Of a stretch of DNA of 64,000 nucleotides, positions 1-11,867 are shown one piece after another. The stretch is from the NCBI GenBank assembly GCA_047967505.1, contig CM106538.1. The stretch is one strand, 5' to 3'. Made by a program: the position numbers and the translations under genes. The stretch comes from Dipteris shenzhenensis (taxonomy: Eukaryota; Polypodiophyta; Polypodiopsida; Gleicheniales). The notes beneath the pieces were generated by a model that saw only the letters and a list, made by a program, of their open reading frames with translations, made no database searches and was not told where the DNA came from. Within the stretch, counting starts at the first letter, position 1. Each line of letters begins with the position of its first letter.

Positions 1-6
1 GTACTC

Positions 7-1014
7 ATGGCAGTAGACAGAGAGGAGCTTGAAGCTTGGGAAGAAAGAGATGCCCATGCCCTGGCAATAATCATAGGGTCTACGGCGGACTCTGTTCTTC
101 CGCATATCCAACTGGCCGAGACGTCAGTAGAGGCGTGGGCCACACTGAAAGATCTGTACGAGACAGATAATACCTCCCGGATTGTGCTTCTTCAGCATCA
201 ACTCTACAATCTTGATATGGAAGAAGGCGATACGGTACATAGCCATTTGACGAAGGTCAAGGTGGTGCGGGATCAACTGGCAGCAATTGGTCAGAAGACG
301 GACTCATGCCATCTGGCCTTGATGGTACTGAGGAGATTGCCTTGGAGTTTCAAGAGCTTTGTTACGGCTGTGATAGTAGGACAGAGAACCAAACCTCTGA
401 CGTTTGAGGAGTTGTGTCCATTACTGCTACAGGAGGAAGCTCGGGAGAAGCTCTACAACGAGGACAAAGATGACAAGGCGATGCTGGCAAAGGATTCTGT
501 TGGCAAAGGCAAGGGCAAGCCTAACGGTGGCAAGTCCAATAAAGACGACGAGGGGACTTCGAAGAGAAAGCACAAGAAGAAGTGTTTCTATTGTGATACG
601 CCCGGACATTTTGCAAAGGACTGCAGAAAGAAAAAGGCGGATCTGAAAAACAAACAGGAGTCTGACTCAGATTCAGAGGGAAAAACCAAAGCAAATGTGG
701 TAGTCGAAGAATTGTTCCTGGTGACATCACCGAGTGTTACCGAGGTCAGATATGTTGATCCAGAAGTCACAGTAAGGATGTCTGACATAGAGATGTGGGT
801 CGACGAGGAGTCAGATGCCTTTGTGAAGGTAAAGGACAGTATGGAGCGCTTGGTACCTTCCAGGTGTGTAGCTGTTGACACTGACACAAGGGTGGATTCC
901 ATGGAAAGCCCTGGGGTCTCATGGTCAGATGGATGCTGGATTTCAGAAGGGGACAGGACAGGATTACACAGGATCTTGGCGGGTGCCTCATTGAGGTACA
1001 GGGTGTGCTTTTAG
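7..1014 (+). pseudogene. Copia gag reading frame, 3' part chimeric with LTR-like sequence
   Basis: The open frame encodes 335 residues. Residues 1-160 resemble the plant Copia gag domain (UBN2/retrotran_gag type), which packages element RNA in virus-like particles; the region with EAWATLKDLY and a QLYNLDMEEG stretch is typical. A CCHC zinc knuckle follows a lysine-rich linker: C193, C196, H201, C206 (CX2CX4HX4C). A full gag begins further upstream, so the N-terminus is probably cut by the window edge and the ATG at 7 may be internal. After about residue 279 (nt 844) the frame runs into a 198-bp segment repeated inside the downstream LTR, and it stops at 1012-1014. No protease, integrase or RT follows, so this is an internally deleted copy. 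The gag call is from family knowledge; the chimera is seen directly. Confidence 0.8.
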
Positions 1015-1041
1015 AGCGAACATTCAGGCAGTACAACAGTC
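844..1041 (+). repeat. 198-bp direct repeat, internal copy of LTR-like segment
   Basis: This segment recurs without gaps at 1716-1913 (offset 872) with five mismatches by eye, about 97% identity. Here it supplies the last ~57 codons of the gag frame; in the second copy it lies about 50 bp inside the inferred 3' LTR. Confidence 0.85.
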
Positions 1042-1650
1042 TGGTATGTATTTGATATTCTGCATTTGAGCCTTTATAGCATGCTATGGAGAGATTCTGC
1101 TCTTCATTCGTCTCAGGTGATAAGAGATTGGAAGGAATTGGCCTTCTTCGAAGGCAGAAGGGGAAGTATTGGTGCTTCTTCAAATCTTGGACGCAGATTG
1201 CTAGAAGGTGGTGGACAAAGAGTACTGAAGCCAGAAGAGTACCTGCTTGAGAACTCAGCAAGAGTTCATGGTCCAGGTTATCTGGAAATATTCATTGGTT
1301 GCAGACCTTGCCAAAGGAAGGACGGGTTGAAATAGACCCTCAGAGCAAGGTGCCTGGAAGACTCCAGGTTGTTCACTCATTATGAGGGGGACGACTGGAA
1401 GATCGTGACGGCTGGGTTGCTCAAGTTCAGAGGCGGGAATGCGACTGAAGGAGGTGGTACCAGGAGGTGCTACCAGAGATGGACCTGCGTACCAGGATGG
1501 TGTGCCGAAGCGGAACCGGACCTGGTGGAGCAGGAGCCACTGGATGCAAAGCCAGAAAAAGATTTCGACACCGAAAGGTTCCAGAGGACTACGACTAGGG
1601 AGTTACTAGAGCATCTTCATCGACGTGTTGGCATTGGGCTGAGATGTGTC
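1042..1650 (+). other. Non-coding internal region of the Copia-like element
   Basis: The stretch lies between the internal LTR-like copy and the polypurine tract. Its open frames (e.g. 1066-1335, 1369-1743) show no recognisable pol motif. It may be a 3' untranslated region or acquired sequence of a non-autonomous element. Confidence 0.4.
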
Positions 1651-1662
1651 AGTGAGAGGGGG
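1651..1662 (+). other. Polypurine tract
   Basis: A purine-rich run (AGTGAGAGGGGG) lies immediately before a TGTTGGAA start, the usual arrangement for second-strand priming at the 3' LTR of Copia elements. Confidence 0.6.
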
Positions 1663-1715
1663 TGTTGGAAAGGTCACCTCCCCATCTGTAAGCCCCCATA
1701 TGAGGAGAGCATGGG

Positions 1716-1913
1716 GAGCGCTTGGTACCTTCCAGGTGTGTAGCTGTTGACACTGACACGAGGGTGGATTCCATGGAAAGCCCCGGGGTCTCATGGTCAG
1801 ATGGATGCTGGATTTCAGAAGGGGACAGGACAGGATTACACAGGATCTTGGCGGGTGCCTCATTGACGTACAGGGTTTGCTTTCAGAGCGAACATTCAGG
1901 CAGTACAACAGTC
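1716..1913 (+). repeat. 198-bp direct repeat, LTR copy
   Basis: Pairs with 844-1041. It begins about 50 bp inside the LTR and ends just before the TATA region. Confidence 0.85.
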
Positions 1914-1936
1914 GGTATTTTTGCAGGTCTTGGGGC

Positions 1937-1946
1937 CTATATAAAG
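1937..1946 (+). promoter_or_regulatory. TATA box of the LTR
   Basis: CTATATAAAG sits between short GGCC arms in the LTR, about 275 bp after its TG start. This is where a U3 promoter would be expected. Confidence 0.5.
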
Positions 1947-2498
1947 AGGCCATTTGATATCATCTGAAGCAGCTATTCCACCAGCAGCAGGAGCAGCAGC
2001 AGGGCTACCTTTGGGCCTACAGTCAGGAGGAGAAAGAAGTACCTTGTGCTGCAGACTTAGCTTGCAGGAGGCTGCCCACCTAGGCTGGTTTCCAGACAGC
2101 AAGGTGGAGAGGATCATTCTGGACGGAAAGTCTACTCACGCTCGAGGTGGAGCACGCGGACTCTAGTCTAGAGATAGCCAGCAGATAGGAGGAGGACTTT
2201 GTGGTAAGATCAGAGGACCACACCATTGGTGGGACTCTGGATTTGTCTCTCTTGTATTGTGTCCATAGTTGTGGCCACAAAGGCCGTCACATCTCTCATC
2301 GGTGTAGCCTTAGTGCGCCGCATCCCACGGACTCTGATGTTAAGAGCCTTGCTACTGCTCCATGAGGGTAGCCAAAACAGTTACCCTTGCGGGTTCCCGT
2401 TTGGCCACGTCAACCCATGTGGAAGTCCCCTCAATGATAGATTGCATGCTCACAATCTGTGCCTCAACAACCGGGATGCTCCTTGGAACTGTGTGTGG

Positions 2499-3026
2499 CT
2501 ATGACCTCCAGCCGGAGCTGCGAAATATCCTGTCTGGGTCCCTGAATGAGACCAGCCTGCTCCCGAATGGCGCGAGCCTGTTCCTGTATGACGTGGCTCT
2601 GCTTTGGTTGAAGCGGACCTGCTCCTGTGCGAAGCGTGTCGGCTCCATCCCATGCTCACGGATACTGTGTACCTCCATGAGCACGGTCTCCCAAGCCTCT
2701 GGTGCGTAAGCCCGTCCGTGTCCTAGCTGAAACTGGAATGGCTGTGATATAAGAGTATGGGGATGAGGCCGGAAGCTGGGCGGTGACTGGGTGAGCTGGG
2801 TGAGGTACGGAGATGGCAGTGGCATGGATGAGGCAATCCCAACGAGATGTGGGAGCGTAGGTTGACTGAGAGGGAGAGGGGAGAGAAAGGTCAAGGCGTA
2901 AGGCGGAGCATTGTATGATACCTCCGAAGTAGGTGCCATAATCGGTGCGAGAGCTGTAATGGGGGAGGAGGGGACAAATGAGGACTGTGACAACCTCCCT
3001 TTCCCAAAGCGAAGGGAGGAGGCCAA
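2499..3026 (-). CDS. Unrecognised proline/serine-rich open frame
   Basis: A 175-codon open frame on the minus strand, rich in Pro, Ser and Leu in its first half and in Arg in its second. No domain is recognised. It lies within retrotransposon debris, and a Ser/Ala-rich frame (2891-3154, minus) overlaps its upstream end in another phase. It could be part of a decayed element protein, or chance openness in GC-richer DNA. Confidence 0.2.
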   Translation of the reverse strand: MASSLRFGKGRLSQSSFVPSSPITALAPIMAPTSEVSYNAPPYALTFLSPLPLSQPTLPHLVGIASSMPLPSPYLTQLTQSPPSFRPHPHTLISQPFQFQLGHGRAYAPEAWETVLMEVHSIREHGMEPTRFAQEQVRFNQSRATSYRNRLAPFGSRLVSFRDPDRIFRSSGWRS

Positions 3027-3554
3027 TGTGATGGGTATATCACTGTCTTGTCATGGCTGACAGTAACCGTGGCTGGAGATGTAGATGCTGTAGCTGAGTC
3101 TGAGGCTGAAGCAGAAGATGAGGATGTAGCGAGAGCAATGGTTACTTGGTCCAAAGTATTGATTAGCTTATTGTGGTTGAGTCATCTCTTACAAAAATTT
3201 AATGGGAAGAATTTCCCTCGTGGGCCAGACAGGTACAGCAGCAGTACAGGTCAAATAGCAACAGGACAGCACCGTACTGACTATTGGCCTATTGACCTCA
3301 ACCGTAGATGGGCAAAGCAGACACGAGCAGGCATAGGCAGAAAATGCAGGCGTAGATGCTGATATGGCAGCTCCGAGCAATGTGCACACAGGTCGGGGCA
3401 GTTTGCTGCAGGCCCAGAACATCAATAGGGATCTACAATAGCCTTTTATAGGCTCCAAATCCAGTCTGTAAACTCACAGACCAGTCTGAGTCTATGAGAT
3501 GGCAGTTAAACATGAGTCTTCAAAAGAGTATTCTAGGCATTTCCGTTGCATTAA

Positions 3555-3735
3555 CATCCAAGGCAGGAAGTTAATAATCCACACAAATGCCGCATTTGAT
3601 GGGTTGGATGCAAAACCTGCCAAATGCATCTTTGTTGGTTATGCAGATGAACAAAATGGGAAAAAGGCTTTATGACATCCAAGGCAGGAAGCTAATAATC
3701 AACAGAGATGCGGCATTTGATAAGTTTGATGACTC
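3555..3735 (+). pseudogene. Copia integrase/pol fragment with frameshift and internal duplication
   Basis: From about 3607 the translation reads DAKPAKCIFVGYADEQNGKK, the Copia integrase C-terminal signature (usually KCIFVGYSDEHKAYRL). After a one-base shift the frame at 3587 continues LYDIQGRKLIINRDAAFDKF, equivalent to the usual YNPVTKKIVISRDVVFDE. The segment CATCCAAGGCAGGAAG... with its RDAAFD-like codons occurs twice, at 3555 and 3676 (offset 121), so a partial duplication or template switch is present. A Gln-rich tail follows to 3786. It may belong to the same family as the gag at the left edge. Confidence 0.7.
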
Positions 3736-3789
3736 TCAGCAAAAGCAGCAAAAGCAGCAGCTAGTCAGCTTGGAAGATGATGGATAGCA

Positions 3790-4960
3790 GGAGGTGGAGC
3801 TTGAACAGCCCACACTGCCTCATAAGCAAATAAGCTTGTAATTCCACCCACACCACACACTCTCTGAGCTCCTGGGCTTTTCTATAAGTCTTCCACTGTG
3901 CATACCCTCTGTTGGTCAATTTCTAACAACCCTCTATTCTAAGAGGCCTTAATCTCAACAAATTAATCCATACATATATCTTAGACACACACACACCCAC
4001 ACGCACGCACACACACCTACCTTTGTAAGACTAGAATATATCCAATCAGATAAATTATTCACACACATACCTTAACCTAATTTCTTAGGTTAGAGGGATG
4101 GCTTCAAAATTTCACGGAAAGGAGGGGGTTGAACTCAAGATATTTGATACACACTTTCACCATGGATATGATGTGAAAACAGTGGTGTAAAAAGAGTCTT
4201 GAATGCTTACCCTCTTAAATAAGAGGGGAGGGAATCCCTCCGCTCATAAACAGAGGGAGGTCTATTAATGTCCCCTCAATTTCATCTTTCCACCTCTGCC
4301 TTTTTCCCTTTTCCAATTTATTAATATATCAGAGTAACTTCTAGCGTATAATGTTAGCGGTGCGCTCAGAAGTTAAAATAGTTAGCCTAGGAGTAATTTG
4401 GACATGGCAAACCCACTTTTTGGGGTGGACATGTGGCATGGGAGGCATGCTTACTATCATGTGGCTAGCTTTCATTGGAGATTAGGGACCAATTTAAAAT
4501 GTAACACACTATACGGCACAGAATAAAAATATTCCCATGACGGAGCATGCAAGATCCTTGGTAGCATCAAGTGAAATCGACCATGGATAAGCCATAGGCA
4601 GCATATCACCTAATGACTCGCCACAAGGATTGGGTAGCAAACAAGATCCTTACCAACAATAGGAAGCTTATGACCTAATGGCATCTTGCATATAATTGCA
4701 AGGTCTTATTCCACCCCATCTTCCACCTCAAAAGGCTGAAGAGAGAGCAACAACTAATCCTCAACAAACAAGCATGTATATGGCCATTGTTTTCTTGTTT
4801 TATTAACAAAACACTAGGTCAGCCATAAACAACTGAGCAAAAGAAAATGACACGCATGCATAAGCACCAATGTGTTTGCCATGTAAGTGTGTGTTTGCAT
4901 TCCCCACCAAAAAAACAAATAGCATGCAGTTTGCAATGCTCCAAAAATTAGAAGGGCGTA
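3790..4960. other. No gene seen; intron of the ligase gene or intergenic
   Basis: Holds a short imperfect (AC)n tract at about 3986-4015 and otherwise AT-rich DNA. I looked on the minus strand for the next SUD1 exon and did not find it. The region is either a long intron of that gene or sequence past a truncation. Confidence 0.5.
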
Positions 4961-4961
4961 C

Positions 4962-6944
4962 CTCGCGAAGCAAGCTTACAAAAATGCTTATTTGAAGCAT
5001 ATACACAATGCCAACAAGCCAATGAAGAAGAGTGCTTGTAATAGGTGAAGCCCGAAAGAAATTGAATCGGTTTGCAATGGTGCCTCCAAGCATACCGAGG
5101 GTGCATATGTCTAACCACCATCCACACAAGAAGGGGAAAACTCCAAGTTCGATAAGCAAAAGGAAAGCAACTTTAAGCATCGTCATCATATACTTTAACC
5201 CTGTAATGACCTGTCTTGCAACAGAGGGGGCAGCCTCTGCCATAGAAGCTACACCACGAATTCGCCCTAAAGTGAGTGACTCTCCCTTGTTATACTTGAT
5301 AAGGGCTATGAGCCCAAAGTAAAAGCTGATAGCCATCAAAATAACGCTGTAGCCAACCGCGACAGTTGCAGCATCAGAAAGTTTCAACGATGAAACCATA
5401 GCCTCTGTCAAAGCATCCATGGAATTTTCAACCACCTTCATACTTGAAACAGAAGCAAAACCTTCGATGCCAATGTTTGCAAAACTGGTGTTCCCACTAA
5501 TTGAACCATCTGGTAAAAATGCAAGATCGTTCATGAGCCCTGTTGCTACCTTACTAACAGGGATAGTGCGATTCATACTGAGAACAGTTTGGGCTGCTAA
5601 TTTAGCACCATCAGAGCCAGTAACTATCAGGCGAGAAACAAGGAAAAGGACTGCACGTCCTAGAGTGAAGGGTAAGAAAGCCACAAGTCCCAGAAAAATA
5701 GCATTGCTTGCCAAAACCTGCAAAGCATTACCAAAACAATATCTACCTTCATCAAACTGGAATATACACCCTTACAAGCAGAGATCTTAAAAACAACCAT
5801 CTTCTTGATTCTTAAAAAGAGATTCTCGGCAAAAATTGTAAGAAAAAACAACAAAGGAAACAAGCCTGAAGGACTCACAGTGATTGCATTCTCTACCAAA
5901 TGGAAAACTGGACCTTGCATGCCAACAAGTTCATCAAAAGGCACATCTTCGGCCCCATCAACATCATCTGCTCCGTCAAACATTTGCTCTACATGGGCTT
6001 CTAATCGAGCTGCCTGCATTTCCAAGCGTGCAGCAACATTCTCTGCATTTCTTCTGATTATCTGTCCAGCTCCAGCAGCTAAACCCTGCCCTACACCAGC
6101 AACTTCTCTGTTTCCTCCACCAGGCTGGGCTTGAGCACCAGCACCATCAAACCTGTCGCCCACTGGAGGAGCTTGTCCTTGCCTCCTTCCTGCTCTAACC
6201 CCATGTCGCCTGTCTAGGCCACCATCATCTCTATCCAAATCAGGGCCACCTAGTTCCCGGAGATGGCGGAAATATTCCCTCAGCGAGGTTGCACCAAGGA
6301 AAATAAACACTATACCAGCTGACAATAGGAACCCATGAAGACAATCAGTGAGGAGCAAGGCCGGAGTGAGCCGGCTAATGAAACAGCTCTGGGCTTCTGA
6401 AATACTTCTGACAAATGTCAAGCGCCATATCCAGAATGTCGTGAAAGGTATGAAGACTAGCCATACTGAAAGCACAAAGACAAGCCGCAGGAAGAAATGC
6501 ATTCCCCGACCAGCCTTAAGTGCCATTCCCAGTAGAAATTCCTGAAAAGGCAACCTTGGTGGAGCATTGTCTGCATAGACTGGAGAAAATGCAAAGGGAT
6601 GCTTACAAACCTGCCAGCAAAAATTACTTCAGTTCAAAAGATCAAAATAAACATTTTCCCTCAAAAAAACCCTTTTTCGCATAGCCAAGATATTAAAGAG
6701 CTCATTATACCCTTCGACCAAAATAGTTTCGTACAGTGGGGCGTGTTTGGACTCAAGTGGCACAAACCAATTTAACTGTAATGTTGTCACCTTACAAAGA
6801 CCATTTGCATCGAATTACTTTTGTCCATTTGAAAAGTAGAAATCTGCAGTACGTAAAGAAACCTGTCGATGTAACTGGCTCAGGGATTGGGGAATGTCAC
6901 ATTTATAAGATGGCTGATGCTTATTGTCGAATGAAAACCAAGAA

Positions 6945-6987
<43 letters not shown>

Positions 6988-7363
6988 GGACATCTAATGT
7001 GGTCACGTAACGTGACAGGGCAAAAGAGCTCACAAAGATTACGGTAGATTCCTCTCAACCACTTCTGTTTTCGTGACGGAGAAGGCGGCGGATCAGGGGA
7101 TGTACCTCACACTGTCGAGCGTTGCTGTGATTGAGCCACTGCAGTAGACAATCCTGATGAACATACTTGATGCTTCCGCTGCAGGCACAGGGGTAATAGA
7201 GGGGCGAAGCCTTCTCACTTGGGGTGCGACAAATCCGACAAACATCTTCCTCCTCGTCAGCGTCGTCGGTACGGGGAGCAGCCTCCACCAGGCTGCGGGC
7301 AGGAGGGGAGAAGGTATCGTGAGATCCTTTGGCTAAGATCTCGGAGGGGGGAGGCAGAGCCAT
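4962..7363 (-). CDS. SUD1: SUD1/CER9/DOA10-type RING-CH E3 ubiquitin ligase, exons 1-3 (partial)
   Basis: Encodes the N-terminal ~582 residues of the ER-membrane ubiquitin ligase called DOA10 in yeast, MARCH6/TEB4 in animals and SUD1/CER9 in Arabidopsis. The family acts in ER-associated degradation and, in plants, in cuticle lipid and sterol control. Exons, all phase 0 with GT/AG borders: 7106-7363, 5879-6610, 4962-5717. The RING-CH ligands are C42, C45, C59, C61, H69, C72, C85 and C88; intron 1 falls between C85 and C88. CKHPF and the FQEFLLG region follow, then hydrophobic segments near 125-150 and 175-200, an Arg/Gly-rich linker, and the conserved DVPFDELVGMQGPVFHLVEN stretch. Exon 3 carries more membrane segments and the LGVFPFLCGWWLD core. 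The plant protein is about 1,100 residues, so roughly half is missing, presumably further left. The start chosen is the ATG at 7363, which precedes an acidic DEEEDVC RING lead. Confidence 0.93.
6948..6985. repeat. (CT)n microsatellite in intron 1 of the ligase gene
   Basis: About 19 CT units within intron 1 (6611-7105). Confidence 0.95.
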
Positions 7364-8190
7364 GGGGAATGTGCCAGGGCAAATTGGAGTGTTGGAATGA
7401 GACGATGTTCTGAGATGCTAAGGTAAGTCTGCGATTCTTCAGAGGCTCAAAAAACAAGATGGGAGTCATATATACATTAGATGTCGGTCAAAACAGAGTC
7501 GGTATTCAACTCACCGCCTATGCTCTTTTAATAACTTAACCTAACCACCTTTGCCCTAGGGTCAATTTCCCCTTACCCCATCCCTTTCGCACCAAATTTC
7601 AATCTCCTTGTTGAGCCCATCTGGGTTCGCACATGAGTCCACGGTTTCTTGTTGGACTTGTTTGGCCACCTAATGCTCTATCTCTCCTAATATAGCCAGC
7701 ACGAATACCAAAGGCCAAACCAATTGGTCCAACCTTTCATGCTACAGTAATCCACAAATGTTGGTACCACTGTGCAGAAATGTGAGGAAAAAATTCCCTA
7801 CAAATCTGGCCGATCATTATGTGTATAGACACAATCCCTGGCCAACGTACACATAAACACCTAACTGTTTGTTCAATTGCTTTCCTGGATTTTGTATACT
7901 CAAACTTAAAAGTTTTAAATCAATTGGCATTGAGTAGGAAAGTAAGAGCCAATAACTTGTCCAAATGGCAATGAATCTCCTTGATAAAAACTATGAGTAG
8001 TTTGTGATCACAATAGTCATAAGAGATGCTCTAGTTATGTTTGAAGTCATGTTCGACATTGTTATGCAAGAGCAGATGTGGAGTCCTTGCATGTTAAATT
8101 CTGAGAGCCATCTAGAGATAGAGGTTCTCAAAGAGGCCAAGGTAGAAATCACAAAAAGGCTGATGAGAGAAACAATCATCAAGCCAAAAG
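7364..8190. other. 5' flank of the ligase gene; no other gene seen
   Basis: The first ~120 bp should hold the 5' UTR and promoter of the divergent minus-strand ligase. No convincing TATA box was fixed. Short open frames at 7991-8260 (minus) and 8004-8237 (plus) show no family features. Confidence 0.4.
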
Positions 8191-8196
8191 TAACTA

Positions 8197-8465
8197 ACAA
8201 AAAAGGCCTAGCAAACATTCGTAGACTCATCATGTAGAACCACCTTCCACACATCAACATATTCTAGCTTTAAGTAAGCGTTGTTCTACTTTCAAATGCT
8301 ATTCTAAAAGTAAAAAGACACGAAAAATCCTGACAAAAAAGGCCTAGCAAACATTCGTAGACTCATCATGTAGAACCACCTTCCACACATCAACATATTC
8401 TAGCTTTAAGTAAGCGTTGTTCTACTTTCAAATGCTATTCTAAAAGTAAAAAGACACGAAAAATC
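8197..8465 (+). repeat. Perfect 133-bp tandem duplication
   Basis: 8197-8329 and 8333-8465 appear identical (offset 136). A weaker third partial copy lies near 8570-8620, sharing the CTAGCTTTAAGTAAGC core. Confidence 0.9.
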
Positions 8466-8619
8466 TTAGCTTTGCATTTGAGAAAAGCTTAGCTTTGCAT
8501 TATAAAATCTCCTTTCTCTTCTTACACATAGATAATCCCAAATACATACATGTTCTAAAAGCAAAAGGACATGGAAAATTCTAGCTTTAAGTAAGCATTG
8601 TTCTACTTTGAAATGCTAT

Positions 8620-10490
8620 TTCCATTTGAGAAAAGCTAGAGAATCTGCAAAATGGATCCTAGGATAGGACTTCAACCATGGCTTGACCAAAATGAATGGA
8701 GCTTCAACAAACAACACTTGAGCTAGCCTCTTTGGATAGTATTTGAAAAATGCGTCTACCTATATTATAAGAATAACAAGTAGCCCAGTTAAGATGTTGT
8801 AGAGTACATTTATTAGAGTAGATTGAATGTAAACTCACCAAAAACGTCATAAAATTTTAGGTCCCCATTCTTGTGAGTGAATCCTCTCAAGTTGAAATCC
8901 TCTTCACCTACAGGCAATAGGCTTAATGCTTTCTCGCTCAAATAAATGTAGAGCTTTTCACTTTCGATGAGATCATGTCTCTAAAACAATGTTCAAGCAA
9001 GTAGAAAAGGTATAAGCTTAGGCATTCCTAAATGATTTTGCATACAACCCCAAATAGTTGAATTTGGCATGCTTGGGAGATGGAATACTCACTTCCTGGA
9101 ACATGGTTGGCAGCCAAAACAACTACAATAGCCCTCCCTCCACATCAAGTTGCGTATGGAGGTAAGCTTTCCCAGTTGCCACAATGTTCCTAAAAGAATC
9201 TTGCGTAAGCAAATTGACATCAAACTCCCGGCACCACATCCTCCCGGCACCACATCTTGCATACCTCTTTGTTAACAATGGAAGGTTTTGCATAGAATTT
9301 GCATAAATGGTAAATATAAAAAGTAGCTACATTCCTCAGTTAGAAGCATCCAATCACCTTGACAAGCTTGCCAATTGACACTTCCATATTACACTTTTTG
9401 ATCTTTCAAAAATTGTCTCACCAATTTTTGTTTTTTTTGAAACTTTGCAAGTTCATACCATTAAAATAGAATTCAATCATGACATGCATTTCGAAATCTT
9501 GAACTTCATGTAGGCTAGTCATGTAATGATTCTTTATCCTCTTCTATAATTATACATGCTTGAATAATAAATTTAAAGGTCCACTTTGTACATTCACTTT
9601 ATGAAATATCACATTGATAACTATTCATTCAATTTTCTCATGAGTCTCAAACTTTAAAAATTCTCTACTATGCCTTTACAAGCTACACCACTACATATCT
9701 CTAAAAAACCCACCTCAAGGGATATAGTAATAGCCCACAAGGGGGTGAGGTGGGAAATTTGAGCAAAGTGACATATGGCTTTCAAGAATGACAAATATCC
9801 ACTATGCTTTAAATGCATTTGAGAAAGCATCAAAGTTGGTCCATTCAATGTTTAGATTATGGCATTTACATTATCATAATAAGTAAGTATATAGTATATC
9901 TAAAATCCAAGTGATGAGACATTTAGGCCACTGTCTGTTTCTCGCAATGTGGGTAGGCTGTACACTTGTATTAGGGATCCAAATAGTCACCAACTTACAA
10001 GGGTCGCATAGTTGGTATAATAAGACTTTCAAAAGACTTAGGTGAATATAAGAGATATATTCTAGTGCACTCGTATTTATCCTAGGGCTTCACTTGTAAA
10101 TATATAAAATATATCGCATGGGTTCAAATGTAGGAGTTTTTGAATTCAAAAATTCATGGTATACCCTTTATGGAAGGTTGTATCTAAGCTTTCTTACTAC
10201 TGCACCCCTTGCGAGCAAGATCCATAACTTGCAAATATTATGCATCAATAATAATTCATTCTAAAGCTTGGTGGCATTGAGGGACATTTGTCTATGGATT
10301 GTCTACCCATGACAGTCAATGTAGTCTCTTCTTTAGAAATTAACACATCAGACCATTTGGTTCCAATAGTATCTCTTGTATACTCTACGAACATCAATGT
10401 ATCCCAAGGATGGGAAAATAAATAGATTTTGATGCACTTGTAGCAACGTTGTCTAACCATTTCTATGGAAAGGGTGGGAAGCACTTCAAC
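8620..10490. other. AT-rich, no gene seen
   Basis: Short open frames only (e.g. 9654-9848, 10245-10484, minus), without family motifs. A direct CTCCCGGCACCACATC doubling occurs near 9225-9255. Confidence 0.5.
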
Positions 10491-10499
10491 TCAATCTTG

Positions 10500-10640
10500 A
10501 AAGGCTGCATACTTGGCATCAAGAAGAAACATGATTGACAACCAAGAAGCAAGGACTTGTGTGCATTCATTGTGACAACTTTGGCCACTATTAAGAGAAG
10601 TGTTTCAAAAGATAGTTTGCTAAGAAGGTGAACTAGGAAG
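10500..10640 (+). pseudogene. Retroelement gag zinc-knuckle relic
   Basis: In the frame starting at 10559 the translation reads C-I-H-C-D-N-F-G-H-Y-stop-E-K-C, a CX2CX4HX4C knuckle with one stop codon (TAA at 10592-10594) inside it. A lysine-rich lead precedes it. No other gag or pol part was found close by, so this is a small isolated relic. Confidence 0.55.
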
Positions 10641-10649
10641 GCAAACTAA

Positions 10650-11770
10650 GATTAAACTTTTATGTAGACAATCACAAATAGTAGCCTTACAACATATAAC
10701 AACCTACAATTTTAGTGTATTGTTGATTTATAAACCATTAGTGCATCAACAAATATGCAATGCTTAGTCAACTTGTTAAACACAATCATGTAATACCTAG
10801 TCAGTTTGTTAAGCACAATCGTGGAATAGTATATCACCATGTTTTTAGACCCTGTGAGAGCAAAATTTATCAATTTTGCAATATGAAAATATAACCCAAG
10901 ACCTAATAAACATAATATTTCCCCATTATTTCACTCAATTAATTGCATTTCGATGGTTGAAATCATCCACTCCCCAAGTGATGAATGGTTTAATATTGAA
11001 CTCTATGGACGATAGCTTAATGGGGTTTTTGGTTTCTTTATCCACCACTAAAAATTGAGGGGACTATTGGATCTCATTCATTAGAGGCTATGTACTGGAA
11101 GCCTTGAGGGGATGAAATTTTGGAAATTGTCAAGTAGGCAGATTGATATAAGTATAGGTAAAAATTGACAACTTGGGGAGAAATGGAAATTCTCCTAATA
11201 GTTGGATCTTTTCTATTTTAGGAATTTTGAGCTTCATAATAAAAGAGCATACAAAAACTTCACAAAAACTCAAGCAAAAGAAATGCTAGGAAATTTCTTA
11301 GACGCAATGGGGAGTTAAGAGAATTGATTTTATGATAAATAACTTTAGTCATATGAAGGTTTACTATTCGGTCTAATAAAGTAAGTTTCTTCTTTTAAAT
11401 TAATCGGATCATGTTATGAGAGAATGAGGGGGTGTTAGGTTGCTTAAGTAAGATTGGTAGGTGAGTTTATGCTTTTCTTGGATGATAAGGTAAGTTTGAT
11501 GTTCTTTTTTAGTTGGAATTTTTCTTTCCCTCACTTTCAATCAGATCTTTGTGTGTGCTTTGTGGTGGTTTTTTAAATTGGAGACTTAGTTAATTAGCAT
11601 CACTCTCTAGCTCTGTATTGCCCTTGGTTTGGATTTTTGCTATGAAAGGTAAATCATCATTGATGTCTCAAGACTCTCGTTTGGGGTCGATATCTTAGCA
11701 TTTGTTATTTGTAATGTTAATGACATAGATATATATATAGTTAATGGATGGCTGCTCTTAGTCATAATAA
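10650..11770. other. AT-rich, no gene seen
   Basis: Only short frames (10876-11058, plus) with no motif. Confidence 0.5.
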
Positions 11771-11773
11771 CGG

Positions 11774-11867
11774 GGGAATCGATGTTCTTGGTGTTGAAGC
11801 TCTCTAGTAGCTTCTAGTGGGGGAATCGATGTTCTTGGTGTTGAAGCTCTTTGGTAGCTTCTAGTGG
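11774..11867 (+). repeat. 47-bp tandem duplication
   Basis: 11774-11820 and 11821-11867 differ at about two positions (CTCTCTAGTAG against CTCTTTGGTAG). Confidence 0.85.

Larger units (their letters stand above)
1663..2280 (+). mobile_element. Copia-like 3' LTR (right edge uncertain)
   Basis: The LTR starts with TGTTGGAAAGG directly after a polypurine tract. It contains the second copy of the 198-bp repeat (1716-1913) and a TATA box, CTATATAAAG, at 1937-1946, with a probable RNA start shortly after. The right boundary is a guess: no clear CA end with a target duplication could be fixed. No matching complete 5' LTR lies in the window. Confidence 0.55.

Noticed and set aside
2080-2280. Minus-strand frame across the LTR
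   Set aside because: Antisense to the LTR, with no motif.
7991-8260. Hydrophobic minus-strand frame near the ligase gene
   Set aside because: It resembles a membrane segment but overlaps the 133-bp duplication, has no homology I recognise, and lies on the wrong side to be a ligase exon.
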